Source: VYFG01 sp965204165
GTDB lineage: Bacteria; Pseudomonadota; Gammaproteobacteria; Arenicellales; Poriferihabitantaceae
Assembly (NCBI GenBank): GCA_965204165.1
Contig: OZ241969.1
Location: 248,001 to 312,000 of the forward strand
Direction: 5' to 3'
DNA length: 64,000 bases
Shown: positions 45,900 to 54,439 of the stretch, in pieces
Layout of the letters: every line of letters begins with the position of its first letter
Position numbering within the stretch: position 1 is the first letter of the stretch
Notes under the pieces: generated by a model
The model's input: the letters and a program-made list of their open reading frames with translations, nothing else
The model's database searches: none
Told to the model about the DNA's origin: nothing
Translations under genes and position numbers: made by a program

Positions 45900-48800
45900 G
45901 CCTTGCCAGCGGCCAGCGGCCAGCGGCCAGCGGCCAGCGGCCAGCGGCCAGCGGCCAGCGGCCAGCGGCATGAGGTGCGCCCGGCGGGAGGCCGGCCCGC
46001 CTGAACCGGCCGCCGCCCCTCGCGGGCGCGCACGCAAGCTCCTCTCCCCTTCGTCCGGACCGACCGGCGGCCATGGCGCCGCTCCGGCGGGCCCGCCCCG
46101 GGCCGCGTCCGCGTGGCGCCGCCCCGCCCTCCTCCCCGTCCTCGCGCTGCTGCTCGGCGCGCTCGGCCTGTTCGCGGCCGCCCCCGCCCAGGCGCAGTCC
46201 CAGATCTGGTCGGCGACGCTGACAGTCGAAGATATCGACGACGACGGGGCGTATCTCGGCTGCGATCGCACTAGCTGCCCCTCGCAGCTCACGGACAATG
46301 AACTCGAGCACAACGGTGAGAGATATACCGTCCAAAACCTATATTACAACAATGGTAGGGTATCGTTGAAGTTGGGCGGGATACAACCGGACACGGTTAC
46401 ACCGGCCCCGAACCCAGATTCGAAGTTTGCCGGGATGGTGTTGCATCTCGGCACTACGCGGCTGACCCTTGGTACATTCAACCTCAACGGTTGGCACAAC
46501 TGGAATGTCAACCCGCAATGGACCGAGAACCAGCAGGTCGCGGTGAAGCTGGCGCATCTCTCGCTGGGCCGCGCCGGCAGCATGTCCGTCGATGGGTTCC
46601 ACCCAATGGGACCCGGACGCATGAAGATCGCCGAGGGCACATCGATCACCTACGGCATCGTGATCCACCAGCCGCCCACCGCGGATCTGACCATCACGCC
46701 GCGACACCACAACGTCCGACCGGACGGCAGCGACTACCCCAACGTCGACAACAGCCTGCTCACGATCCACAACGCGGTCACCTGGAAAGCCGCCCCGCCC
46801 CCCAACTACCTGAGCGGGGACTGGCAGCAGGCCAAATCGGTCGGGCTCACCGCGGTGGACGACAACGAGTGCAAGTCGCCGCCCGGCACCCGGTACTGGA
46901 TCAGGCACCACGGCAGCGGCGGCGGTCCCGACTGGGGCGGGTGGGACCGGCAGGACCGGCACCATGGCCTGGTGATCTCGATCGAAATCATCGACGACGA
47001 CTGCAAATATCTGGCCGCTTCCCCGGGCCAGGTGTATCCGGAGGAGGGCGCCAGCGCGACCTACACCGTCCGTCTGAAGACGCCGCTCGAGGACGCCGCG
47101 TACATTTCCCCGCGCATCAGCGTCCCCGGCGACAGCGACCCCGGCGCGATCACGGTCTCTCCCGAGCGGATCCGGGTCGAGGCGGGAGACACGAGCCCGA
47201 AGACGTTCACGGTCAGCGCCGGAAGGGACGCGAACTCCCGTAACGAGGTCCTGGTTGTCGACCACAGCGTCGACTCGCCGGAGGTCCCGGCGGATTACCT
47301 GGGCGGCCGGGTGACCGTCATTGTCCAGGACGAACAGAACGCGGCGAGGACGCACGAGCGCGACGCGCTGAGCGTGACCGGGCTCGCGCTCACGGCGGGT
47401 TCGCAGGCGGTGGCGCTGAGCCCGGCCTTCTCGCCGGATGTGACGTCGTACCGGGCGGAGGTCCCGGCGGGGACGGCGGGCGTGACGCTGGCGCCGTCCT
47501 GGAGCGGCGGGGCGAGCGTGCACGCGGGCTCGCGCCGGGGCGGGACGACCTTCACGCGCCCGTCGCGGGTGCGGCCCTCGGGCACGGCGGTCGATCTGGC
47601 GCTGGCGCCGGACGGCGGCGCGACCGAGCTGTGGGTGATGGCGAGCGGCGGTTCGGGCGGCATGACGACCTACCGCATCGAGGTGACCGAGGCGCAGGTG
47701 CGCGAGGAGCCGCCGCCGCAGACGGCGGAGACGCCCGAGGAACAGACCCCGCCGGAAGAAGAGGCCCAGACCGTGGCGGTAGAGTTCGGCAAGGTCCCGG
47801 CGGAGCATGACGGGCGGACGGCGTTCGTCCTCGACGTGCAGTCGGGCTCGGAGCCCGCCCCCGACGCGTTCAAGGTGACGGCCGGGACGGTCACGGGCGT
47901 GGAGTCGCTGGACCCGGTGCTGTGGCGTGTCCGGGTCATGCCGAAATCCTGGAAGGACGTGAAGATCGCGTTCGGCGGGGCGTCGGCGAAGGTCCCGGGC
48001 CCGGCGCGCATCCGGGTCCAGGACGCGCGGGCGAAGGAGGGCAAGGACGCGAGCCTGGACTTCGCGGTGACGCTCCACCGCGCGGCGTCGCACGAGGTCT
48101 CGGTGGACTACGCGACGAAGGACGGCACGGCGACGGCGGGGGCGGACTACACGGCCGCGTCGGGCACGCTGACCTTCGCGGCGGGCGAGACGGCGAAGAC
48201 GGTGAGCGTGGCGATCCTCGACGACGCCATCGACGAGGGCAAGGAGACGTTCGGGCTGAAGCTCTCGAACCCGCGGGGGGCGTACCTGCGCAAGATCCAC
48301 CGCGAGGCGAAGGGGGTCGTCAGGAACGACGACGCGCTGCAGCGGGCGTGGCTCTCGCGCTTCGGGCGCATGGCGGGGAGCCACGTGGCGGACGCGGTGT
48401 CCGGCAGGCTGGAGGGTGACCTCGCGCCGGGGACCCACGCGACCCTGGCGGGCCAGTCGCTGGACCTGTCGGGCGGGGAGGACGGCGATCCGCTGATGGA
48501 CGTGCTGACGGGCCTTGCGCAGCGTTCCGGTTCGCCGGCGCAGGCGGACGATCATGATCCGTTCGCGCGGCTCGGCGCCGGCGACCGCTGGAATGAGACC
48601 GGCCATGGGGGCCATGCAGGAAATACGGGCAAGATCTCGATGACGGGCCGCGAAATGCTGCTGGGCAGTTCGTTCCACGCGGCGGGCCGGATGGACGGCT
48701 CGGGCCCGGGCCTCGCGGCCTGGGGCCGGGTGGCGCATGGCGGGTTCGACGGCGAGCGGGCTTCCGACAGCGGCCGCCTCGGCATCGACGGCGAGGTGAC

Positions 48801-49884
48801 GACGGGGACCCTGGGCACCGACGCCGACTGGGGCCGGATGCTGGCCGGGGTGGCGATCGGCCTGAGCGAGGGCGAGGGCACGTTCGACGACTCCGGCGCC
48901 CAGACGGGCGCGAAGGGCAGCCTGGAGAGCGCGATGACCACGGTGAGCCCCTACGGCCGCTACGAAATCACGGACCGGGTGTCGGCCTGGGGCCTGGTGG
49001 GCTGGGGCACCGGCGACATGACGGTCTCGTTCGACGACGGCACGGCCCCGGTGAGGACGGACCTGTCGCTGCGGATGGGCGCCCTGGGTGCCCGTGGGGT
49101 ACTGCTGGAGCAGGGCGGGAAAGGCGGGAAAGGCGGGAAAGGCGGAAAATACGGGAAAGGCGGCATGGACCTTGCGCTGAAGGCGGACGCGCTGTACGTG
49201 CGGACGGACTCCGCCACGGCCGCGAACTCCGTCGCCACTGAAGCGAAAACAAACCGGGTGCGGGTGCTGCTGGAGGGCGGGCGTACGTACGAACTGGACG
49301 AGGGCAGGACGCTCCGGCCCGTGCTGGAACTGGGCCTTCGCCATGACGGCGGGGACGCGGAGACGGGCATGGGCGTGGAGTTCGGCGCGGGCGTGAGCTA
49401 CGCCAACCCGTCGACGGGCCTGTCGCTGGAGGCGAAGGCGCGGATGCTGGCGTCCCACGCGGATTCGGATTACGAGGAATGGGGCGCGTCGGCGACGGTG
49501 CGGCTGGACCCGGGCGAGCGTGGCCGGGGTCTGTCGTTCAGCCTGTCGCCGACCTTCGGGACGCCTTCGGGCTCGGCGGACCGTCTGTGGGGCGCAAGGG
49601 ACGCCCGTGGGCTGGCGCCGGGAGGAGAGTTCGAGGCGGGCCGCGGTCTCCGCGCCGAGGCGGGCTACGGGATTGCGGTGTCGGGGGGCCGGTACACGGG
49701 CACGCCGAACGTCGGCTATGGCGCGTCGGACGGCGGGACGACCGACTGGCGCGTGGGCTGGCGGCTGGAGCCGGTCCGGACGGAAGGGCCGCGCATCGGA
49801 CTCAGCATGGACGCGGTGCGGAACGAGCCCGCGGACGGGGACGCGAGGCACGGCGTGCTGCTGAGGGGCGTGGTCCGCTGGTAG
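45898..49884 (+). CDS. Calx-beta autotransporter, probably phase variable
   Basis: I favour the ATG at 45898, which has GGAG 8 nt upstream (45886-45889) and puts the heptamer repeat at codons 3-24; ATGs at 45751 and 45970 are in the same frame. The 1328-residue protein has an extended signal region with the hydrophobic core ALLPVLALLLGALGLFAAAP and cleavage after AQA near residue 99. A beta-sandwich passenger follows with a cadherin-like segment (LSVTGLALTAGSQAVALSPA) and a Pro/Glu linker. A Calx-beta repeat spans about residues 703-800 (VDYATKDGTATAGADYTAAS, DDAIDEGKETFGLKLS). A 12-stranded-type autotransporter barrel fills the last 350 residues, ending VLLRGVVRW. The barrel holds a GGK-rich loop. 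It would be exported by type V secretion. The adhesion or surface role is inferred. Confidence 0.85.
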   Translation: MPCQRPAASGQRPAASGQRPAASGMRCARREAGPPEPAAAPRGRARKLLSPSSGPTGGHGAAPAGPPRAASAWRRPALLPVLALLLGALGLFAAAPAQAQSQIWSATLTVEDIDDDGAYLGCDRTSCPSQLTDNELEHNGERYTVQNLYYNNGRVSLKLGGIQPDTVTPAPNPDSKFAGMVLHLGTTRLTLGTFNLNGWHNWNVNPQWTENQQVAVKLAHLSLGRAGSMSVDGFHPMGPGRMKIAEGTSITYGIVIHQPPTADLTITPRHHNVRPDGSDYPNVDNSLLTIHNAVTWKAAPPPNYLSGDWQQAKSVGLTAVDDNECKSPPGTRYWIRHHGSGGGPDWGGWDRQDRHHGLVISIEIIDDDCKYLAASPGQVYPEEGASATYTVRLKTPLEDAAYISPRISVPGDSDPGAITVSPERIRVEAGDTSPKTFTVSAGRDANSRNEVLVVDHSVDSPEVPADYLGGRVTVIVQDEQNAARTHERDALSVTGLALTAGSQAVALSPAFSPDVTSYRAEVPAGTAGVTLAPSWSGGASVHAGSRRGGTTFTRPSRVRPSGTAVDLALAPDGGATELWVMASGGSGGMTTYRIEVTEAQVREEPPPQTAETPEEQTPPEEEAQTVAVEFGKVPAEHDGRTAFVLDVQSGSEPAPDAFKVTAGTVTGVESLDPVLWRVRVMPKSWKDVKIAFGGASAKVPGPARIRVQDARAKEGKDASLDFAVTLHRAASHEVSVDYATKDGTATAGADYTAASGTLTFAAGETAKTVSVAILDDAIDEGKETFGLKLSNPRGAYLRKIHREAKGVVRNDDALQRAWLSRFGRMAGSHVADAVSGRLEGDLAPGTHATLAGQSLDLSGGEDGDPLMDVLTGLAQRSGSPAQADDHDPFARLGAGDRWNETGHGGHAGNTGKISMTGREMLLGSSFHAAGRMDGSGPGLAAWGRVAHGGFDGERASDSGRLGIDGEVTTGTLGTDADWGRMLAGVAIGLSEGEGTFDDSGAQTGAKGSLESAMTTVSPYGRYEITDRVSAWGLVGWGTGDMTVSFDDGTAPVRTDLSLRMGALGARGVLLEQGGKGGKGGKGGKYGKGGMDLALKADALYVRTDSATAANSVATEAKTNRVRVLLEGGRTYELDEGRTLRPVLELGLRHDGGDAETGMGVEFGAGVSYANPSTGLSLEAKARMLASHADSDYEEWGASATVRLDPGERGRGLSFSLSPTFGTPSGSADRLWGARDARGLAPGGEFEAGRGLRAEAGYGIAVSGGRYTGTPNVGYGASDGGTTDWRVGWRLEPVRTEGPRIGLSMDAVRNEPADGDARHGVLLRGVVRW
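45905..45967 (+). repeat. Nine perfect copies of a 7-bp tandem repeat at the autotransporter 5' end
   Basis: The unit GCCAGCG occurs nine times without a mismatch (63 bp) followed by GC. In frame it encodes three copies of QRPAASG. Because 7 is not a multiple of 3, gain or loss of one unit shifts the reading frame. Confidence 0.95.
49114..49163 (+). repeat. 9-bp tandem repeat in the autotransporter barrel
   Basis: GGCGGGAAA occurs three times exactly (49114-49140) and twice more imperfectly, encoding GGKGGKGGKGGKYGKGG. Copy number changes would alter the length of this loop but not the frame. Confidence 0.85.
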
Positions 49885-50232
49885 TGCGGACATGGCGGGG
49901 CGCCGGGCCGGCCGGAAAGGCGGCCCGCCGCACGGAATGTCCGGAAACCGCGCGTGAGCGGCGTTGCCGTGGAATACGCACCGTCGGACGACAGGCGTCG
50001 CCGGGCTGTGGATTTCGGAAAGTGCCGGTTCGATGACGGGGATTCTCGAGGTTCGAGGCATGGCGGCGCAGGGAGGCTCATGACCGCGCACTGTGAGGCT
50101 GATTGCATGAGGCCGTAGACTATGTCCCCACGGACCTGGGTTCAGGGGTGGCAAACATGGCCGGACATGGCCATTCCGGGATGGACGCGGCTATAGATTC
50201 CATGTTGGCTTGACACCACCCCTGGCCCGGAC
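49885..50232. other. Intergenic stretch with an interrupted inverted repeat
   Basis: About 350 bp between the convergent autotransporter and AAA-family genes. The only structure I see is the inverted repeat listed separately. Confidence 0.5.
50143..50224. repeat. Interrupted inverted repeat
   Basis: The left arm (50143-50160, starting CAGGGGTGG and ending near CATGG) and the right arm (50200-50224, ending CCACCCCTG) are reverse complements apart from an 8-bp gap and one extra base. It may be a relic of a mobile-element end or a bidirectional terminator stem. Confidence 0.5.
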
Positions 50233-51792
50233 TCAGGCGGGGATCACCTTAACCGCCGCCGGGCTCCGGTCCCGGCCGAAGGCCACCCCGATCAGGTGGA
50301 CCGGCTCTCCCCGGTCCCGGTATTTTTCGGCATAGCCCTTTTCACGGATCTGTTCGATGGCCTGCCGGGCGGCGTCGTCCCGGTCGTCTTCCCCTTCGGC
50401 CATCTTGAACTCGAACACGAACACCTGGCCGCCGTGGAGCACCGCCATGTCCGCCCGGCCCCTTGCGGAGGAATCCTCCACCCGGAGGTCCAGACCGATG
50501 GTCCGGAAGCAGGCGTACAGCATCCCGGCGTACCAGGCCTCGTAGCGGGCGGGACCGCTGGACCCCTGCCACTGGTAGGGGATTCCGGCGAAGAATGACC
50601 TGAGCCGGTCAGCGAAACCGTCGAAGTCGTTGGCCACCAAGAGATTGCCAAGTTCCTTGCCGCTGTCCGACACCTCCTTCCCCTGTCGGCCCAGATAACC
50701 CAGTAGCCCCTGGTTCAGGCTCTGGCGAACCTCGAGGTTGGGGTAATCCAGAGTGTAGAAGGTCTGGGCCCCGTCCTGCAGCATGTCCGTAATGGTCAGG
50801 TAGCCGGTCTGGAAAAGTAGGGCGTCGATGCTGATGTGCTCGATATCGAAATTGGATACCAGCTCTTCGTCAGTTACCCAATCTTCCAGTTCCAAAGGGC
50901 TGACCTCGCGCTCCATCATTATCCGGAACAGGAAGGTCGGGGAGCCGGTCTCGAACCAGTGCGGCTTGAACCGGCGTTTCCGGAACAGCAGCAGGAGGTC
51001 GAACGGGTTGTAGAGCTTCTCTTCCCCGAGCCAGTGGTAGCCGTTGTACCATTTCCGGATCTGGTCACGATCCAGCCCAGGGAGTTCCGGGGCGAAGACC
51101 GTATCCAGGTCCCTGTCGGTGTAGCCGCAGATGGTGGCGAACTCGGGGTCCAGGCTGATGTTGTCCAGATTGTTCAGCCCGGAAAAGAGGCTCACGCGGG
51201 AGAACATGCTCACCCCGGTAACGAAGACGAAACGGACATCCCGGGCGCTGTCCTTGATGATCCCGTAGAAGCCTCTCAGGTAGTCCCGGTTGGCGGTGGC
51301 CATTTCAGGTCGGTCGATGACATCCAGGATCGGCTTGTCGTATTCGTCCACCAGCACCACCGCCTGTCGGCCGGTGGCCCGGTGCAGGCCATGCAGGAGA
51401 TTCTGGAGTCGATCCGGACCAGTGCGATTTTCCGCCGGATCGAGTCCGGCATCCTGCTCGATCATCGCTAACTGGCTGATGATGTTGCTGTGGAGGTCTC
51501 CGGGTGCGTCGTATTTTCCGCCAAAGCTCAGACGGACCACCGGATGTCGGATGGACCAGTCCCATTGGTCGTGAATGTGGAGACCCCGGAACAGGGGTTC
51601 ATTTCCCTCGAACAGTTCCCGCAGGGTATCCACAAGAAGGCTCTTTCCGAATCTCCGTGGGCGTGACATGAAATAATATCGTCCCTGCCCCACCAGTCGT
51701 TGGATGTGGGAAGTCTTGTCGACGTAGTAGAATTCCTGTTCCCGAATGGTTCTGAAGTCCTGGATGCCGATCGGGAGCTGGCGGCGCGTCAT
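50233..51792 (-). CDS. AAA-family ATPase-like protein with C-terminal PD-(D/E)XK nuclease (DUF1703 type)
   Basis: The 519-residue protein begins MTRRQLPIGIQDFRTIREQE. It has a P-loop (RPRRFGKS, Lys50-Ser51), Walker B-like VVLVDEYDKP and a sensor-like FVFVTGVSMFSRVSL segment. The C-terminal PD-(D/E)XK nuclease-like part has RADMAVL with Asp and VFEFKM (E-x-K). This is the plan of the abundant DUF1703/AAA-ATPase-like family, which is found in large paralogous sets in many bacteria and is linked by some authors to mobile DNA or defence; no function is proven. It converges on the autotransporter gene. Confidence 0.88.
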   Translation of the reverse strand: MTRRQLPIGIQDFRTIREQEFYYVDKTSHIQRLVGQGRYYFMSRPRRFGKSLLVDTLRELFEGNEPLFRGLHIHDQWDWSIRHPVVRLSFGGKYDAPGDLHSNIISQLAMIEQDAGLDPAENRTGPDRLQNLLHGLHRATGRQAVVLVDEYDKPILDVIDRPEMATANRDYLRGFYGIIKDSARDVRFVFVTGVSMFSRVSLFSGLNNLDNISLDPEFATICGYTDRDLDTVFAPELPGLDRDQIRKWYNGYHWLGEEKLYNPFDLLLLFRKRRFKPHWFETGSPTFLFRIMMEREVSPLELEDWVTDEELVSNFDIEHISIDALLFQTGYLTITDMLQDGAQTFYTLDYPNLEVRQSLNQGLLGYLGRQGKEVSDSGKELGNLLVANDFDGFADRLRSFFAGIPYQWQGSSGPARYEAWYAGMLYACFRTIGLDLRVEDSSARGRADMAVLHGGQVFVFEFKMAEGEDDRDDAARQAIEQIREKGYAEKYRDRGEPVHLIGVAFGRDRSPAAVKVIPA

Positions 51793-51940
51793 TATCCGTA
51801 TTCCAGATGGGATTTCGGGAAATCATGCCATCCTATACAATCGTGCGCAAGCGTAACACCTGAATCGAACAAATCCGCTTGCGATAAGATTACGGTAGTC
51901 AGATATACTTTGTTATCTATATGATTATAAATGTATATTC

Positions 51941-52470
51941 TTGTATATATTGATAACCGGGGAGATGATGCCGCCCGGACGGGACCTGTGCCGTTCGGTA
52001 CGCTACTACCGGGAGAAGTCCCGCGAACGCTTCCTGTCTTCCGACGAATACATGAAACTGGGGGACGCGCTGGATGAAGCGGAGTCGGATGGTTCGGTAT
52101 GCCTGCCGGCGATTCATGCAATCCGTCTCCTGCTGCTGACGGGCTACCGCAGGGACGAGATCCTGACCCTGAAGTGGGACGATGTTGACCGTTCCGTGGG
52201 AACGCTGAATCTGCGGGATGGAAAGACCGGGCTGCGGCATGTGCCGCTGACGCCGGCGGTGCTGGCGGTGCTGGCGGTGCTGGACGGGGTCCCCCGGGTC
52301 GAAGGCAATCCCTGGGTGATCGTTGGCAGTCGTCCCGGGGATCGTCTCGGGGCATCGCTCGGCTATCACTGGGGGAAGATCAGGTAACGGGCGAAGCTGA
52401 AGGACCTTCGGCTGCATGACCTGCGTCATTATTACCGGATTCGGCTTATTCCGGAATCGACACCGGAGGC
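51941..52470 (+). pseudogene. Tyrosine integrase pseudogene
   Basis: The frame from 51941 gives a coherent integrase middle (LLLLTGYRRDEILTLKWDDV with the catalytic Arg, then LNLRDGKTGLRHVPLTPAVL). It stops at a TAA at 52385-52387 after HWGKIR. The same frame continues beyond the stop with KLKDLRLHDLRHYYRI, the catalytic H-x-x-R region, before it decays. The N-terminal DNA-binding domain is missing and no C-terminal Tyr is seen. It is dead, probably a former island or phage integrase. Confidence 0.75.
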
Positions 52471-52511
52471 TGGCGGGGAGCGGGCTTCAGAGGCCATCGA
52501 TTCCGGAGTAA

Positions 52512-53510
52512 TCACAGGCTGTTCAGGAATTCCAGCACGTCATCATCGGGCCGGTATCGTGCGGCCGGCAAGTGTAAGTTGGGGATGCGAGCCATGGCCT
52601 GCTCTTTCAGTTTCAGATCGGCGTGCAGGTAGATGTACGTGGTCTCGACGGATTCATGACCGAGCCACAATGCGATGACTGCGCGGTCGACACCGTTGTG
52701 AAGGAGGTCCATGGCGCACGAATGGCGCAACGAGTGGGCGCTGACACGTTTTTTGGCGAGCGAGGGGCATCGCGCCCGAGCCGTCGCCACATGTTTGCTC
52801 AGGAGGTAGCTGAGGCTGTCATGGCTGAGTGGACCGCCGCGCTGGTTGGGGAACACGGGGTCGCGCGGCTCGCCGCGGCGTTCGGCCAGCCACGCCCGGA
52901 GCGCCTTCGCCGCATCCTTGCGCAGCGGCGTGCACCGCTCCTTTCTTCCCTTCCCGTGACACCGCACATGGGCGCCGGCGCCGAGCTGGACATCCTCGCA
53001 TCGCAGACCGGTGAGTTCCGAGGCCCGCAGTCCGGTCTGGACTGCCACGAGCAGCAAGGTACGGTCGCGGCGTCCGTTGCGGGTTCGTGGGTCCGGCGCC
53101 CCGAGGAGCGCCTCGATTTCGTGGCGTTCGAGCCAGGCCACGGGGCGGCGGGCGTAGCGCTTGTCCGGGATGGCCAGGACCCGCTGGGCCAGGGCGGCGT
53201 AGCGAGGTTCCTGCAAGGCGACGAAGCGGAAGAATGAGCGGATGGCTGCGAGACGGGTGTTGCGGGTCCGCGCATCGTTGCCGCGTTCGGTCTCGAGATG
53301 GCTGAGGAAGTCGCCGAGCAACGCGGTGTCGAAGTCGGCAAGGGCCATCGCCGAGGGCGGTGTGTTCAACACACGCTGGGCGTAGAGCACCAGAAGGCGG
53401 AACGTTGAACGGTAGCTGGCGATGGTGTTCGGGCTGGACTGGCGCTGTCGCATGAGACGCTCGGTGAAGAACAGCGCGAGCAGCCGCGCGAAGTCTGCCA
53501 CGGCGTTCAT
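52512..53510 (-). CDS. RIT tyrosine recombinase C
   Basis: The 332-residue protein is a full tyrosine recombinase. An N-terminal SAM-like core-binding domain (SSPNTIASYRSTFRLLVLYA) precedes the catalytic domain with Arg in TGLRASELTGLR, H-x-x-R in AHSLRHSCAMDLL, and GHESVETTYIYLH with the nucleophilic Tyr. It is the last gene of the trio and overlaps the middle gene by 4 bp. It would act with the two upstream recombinases on the element ends. Confidence 0.9.
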   Translation of the reverse strand: MNAVADFARLLALFFTERLMRQRQSSPNTIASYRSTFRLLVLYAQRVLNTPPSAMALADFDTALLGDFLSHLETERGNDARTRNTRLAAIRSFFRFVALQEPRYAALAQRVLAIPDKRYARRPVAWLERHEIEALLGAPDPRTRNGRRDRTLLLVAVQTGLRASELTGLRCEDVQLGAGAHVRCHGKGRKERCTPLRKDAAKALRAWLAERRGEPRDPVFPNQRGGPLSHDSLSYLLSKHVATARARCPSLAKKRVSAHSLRHSCAMDLLHNGVDRAVIALWLGHESVETTYIYLHADLKLKEQAMARIPNLHLPAARYRPDDDVLEFLNSL

Positions 53511-54439
53511 GACGGCGACCTGCGGTCGAGGCGGCGGGCGGCCAGATGCAGCAACTCCGGTGTGGCGGTGAGATACCAGAAAGTATCACTCACATGGGCA
53601 TGGCCGAGCCAGGTGGCGAGTCGCGGGATGTGGCGTTCGACATCGACCTCGTCGCGATACCACCGCAGCAACGTGTTTACGGCGAACCGGTGGCGCAGGT
53701 CATGCAGGCGCGGACCGATGCCATGCGACTTCGAGGGAGTTCGCAGACCGACCTGCTTCGATAGCTTTGCGAAGGTCCTGCGCAGTGCCCACTCGGTGAT
53801 CCGGGTGCCGCGTTCGGCGAGGAAGAAGGCCGGGACGAGCGGATGGGGACAGAGGCGGCCGCGATGTCGTGCATAGCGGGCGAGCGCCCGGGTGGTCGAT
53901 GCGTGCATTGGCAGATAACGCGACTTGCCGAACTTGCTGTCGCGCACACTCAGCACACCGCCGGTGAGATCAACATCGTCGCGGTCGAGGTTCAACACCT
54001 CGCTCACCCGCATCCCGGTGACGGATAACAGCCCCAGCATCGTGGCATAGGTCAGGGGCCTGAGGCCGGTGGTGCCGGAGAGCGCTCGCGCCGCGGCGAT
54101 GAGCGCGGCGACTTCGGTGTCGCGGTACAGATAGGGCGCACGGCGGCGATACCGCCCAGACAACAGCCCCTGCGGCGGGACCTCGTGACGTGGGTCGACG
54201 CCGTGGGCGTACCGGGCGAAGCCGCGCACCATGCTCAGACGATTCGCCCACTGGGCTGGCTGTGCATCGCGCGGCTCGGTGGCCCATTGCAGCGCACACT
54301 CGGTGGTGATGAAGGGGATCTCGTCTTGCACGGCGAAGTCGACGAAGCGCTTCAACAGCCGACCGGGCAGCACCAGCCGGTTCCCGAGCGCACGGCGCGT
54401 GGCGAGGTACTCCTCGAGCAGCAGCGCGAGTTCACTCAT
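53507..54439 (-). CDS. RIT tyrosine recombinase B
   Basis: From the ATG at 54439 (MSELALLLEEYLATRRALGN), which overlaps the upstream stop in ATGA, the protein is 310 residues. The catalytic Arg lies in TGMRVSEVLNLDRDDVDLTG, then LHDLRHRFAVNTLLRW with H-x-x-R, and LGHAHVSDTFWYL with the Tyr. An upstream open extension overlaps recombinase A and is not used. It is the middle gene of the trio. Confidence 0.9.
   Translation of the reverse strand: MSELALLLEEYLATRRALGNRLVLPGRLLKRFVDFAVQDEIPFITTECALQWATEPRDAQPAQWANRLSMVRGFARYAHGVDPRHEVPPQGLLSGRYRRRAPYLYRDTEVAALIAAARALSGTTGLRPLTYATMLGLLSVTGMRVSEVLNLDRDDVDLTGGVLSVRDSKFGKSRYLPMHASTTRALARYARHRGRLCPHPLVPAFFLAERGTRITEWALRRTFAKLSKQVGLRTPSKSHGIGPRLHDLRHRFAVNTLLRWYRDEVDVERHIPRLATWLGHAHVSDTFWYLTATPELLHLAARRLDRRSPS

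Noticed and set aside
46339..50154. A 1271-codon open frame on the minus strand under the autotransporter
   Set aside because: It is antisense to a clear autotransporter with signal peptide and barrel; its composition (Arg, His, Pro rich) is that of a GC-rich shadow frame.
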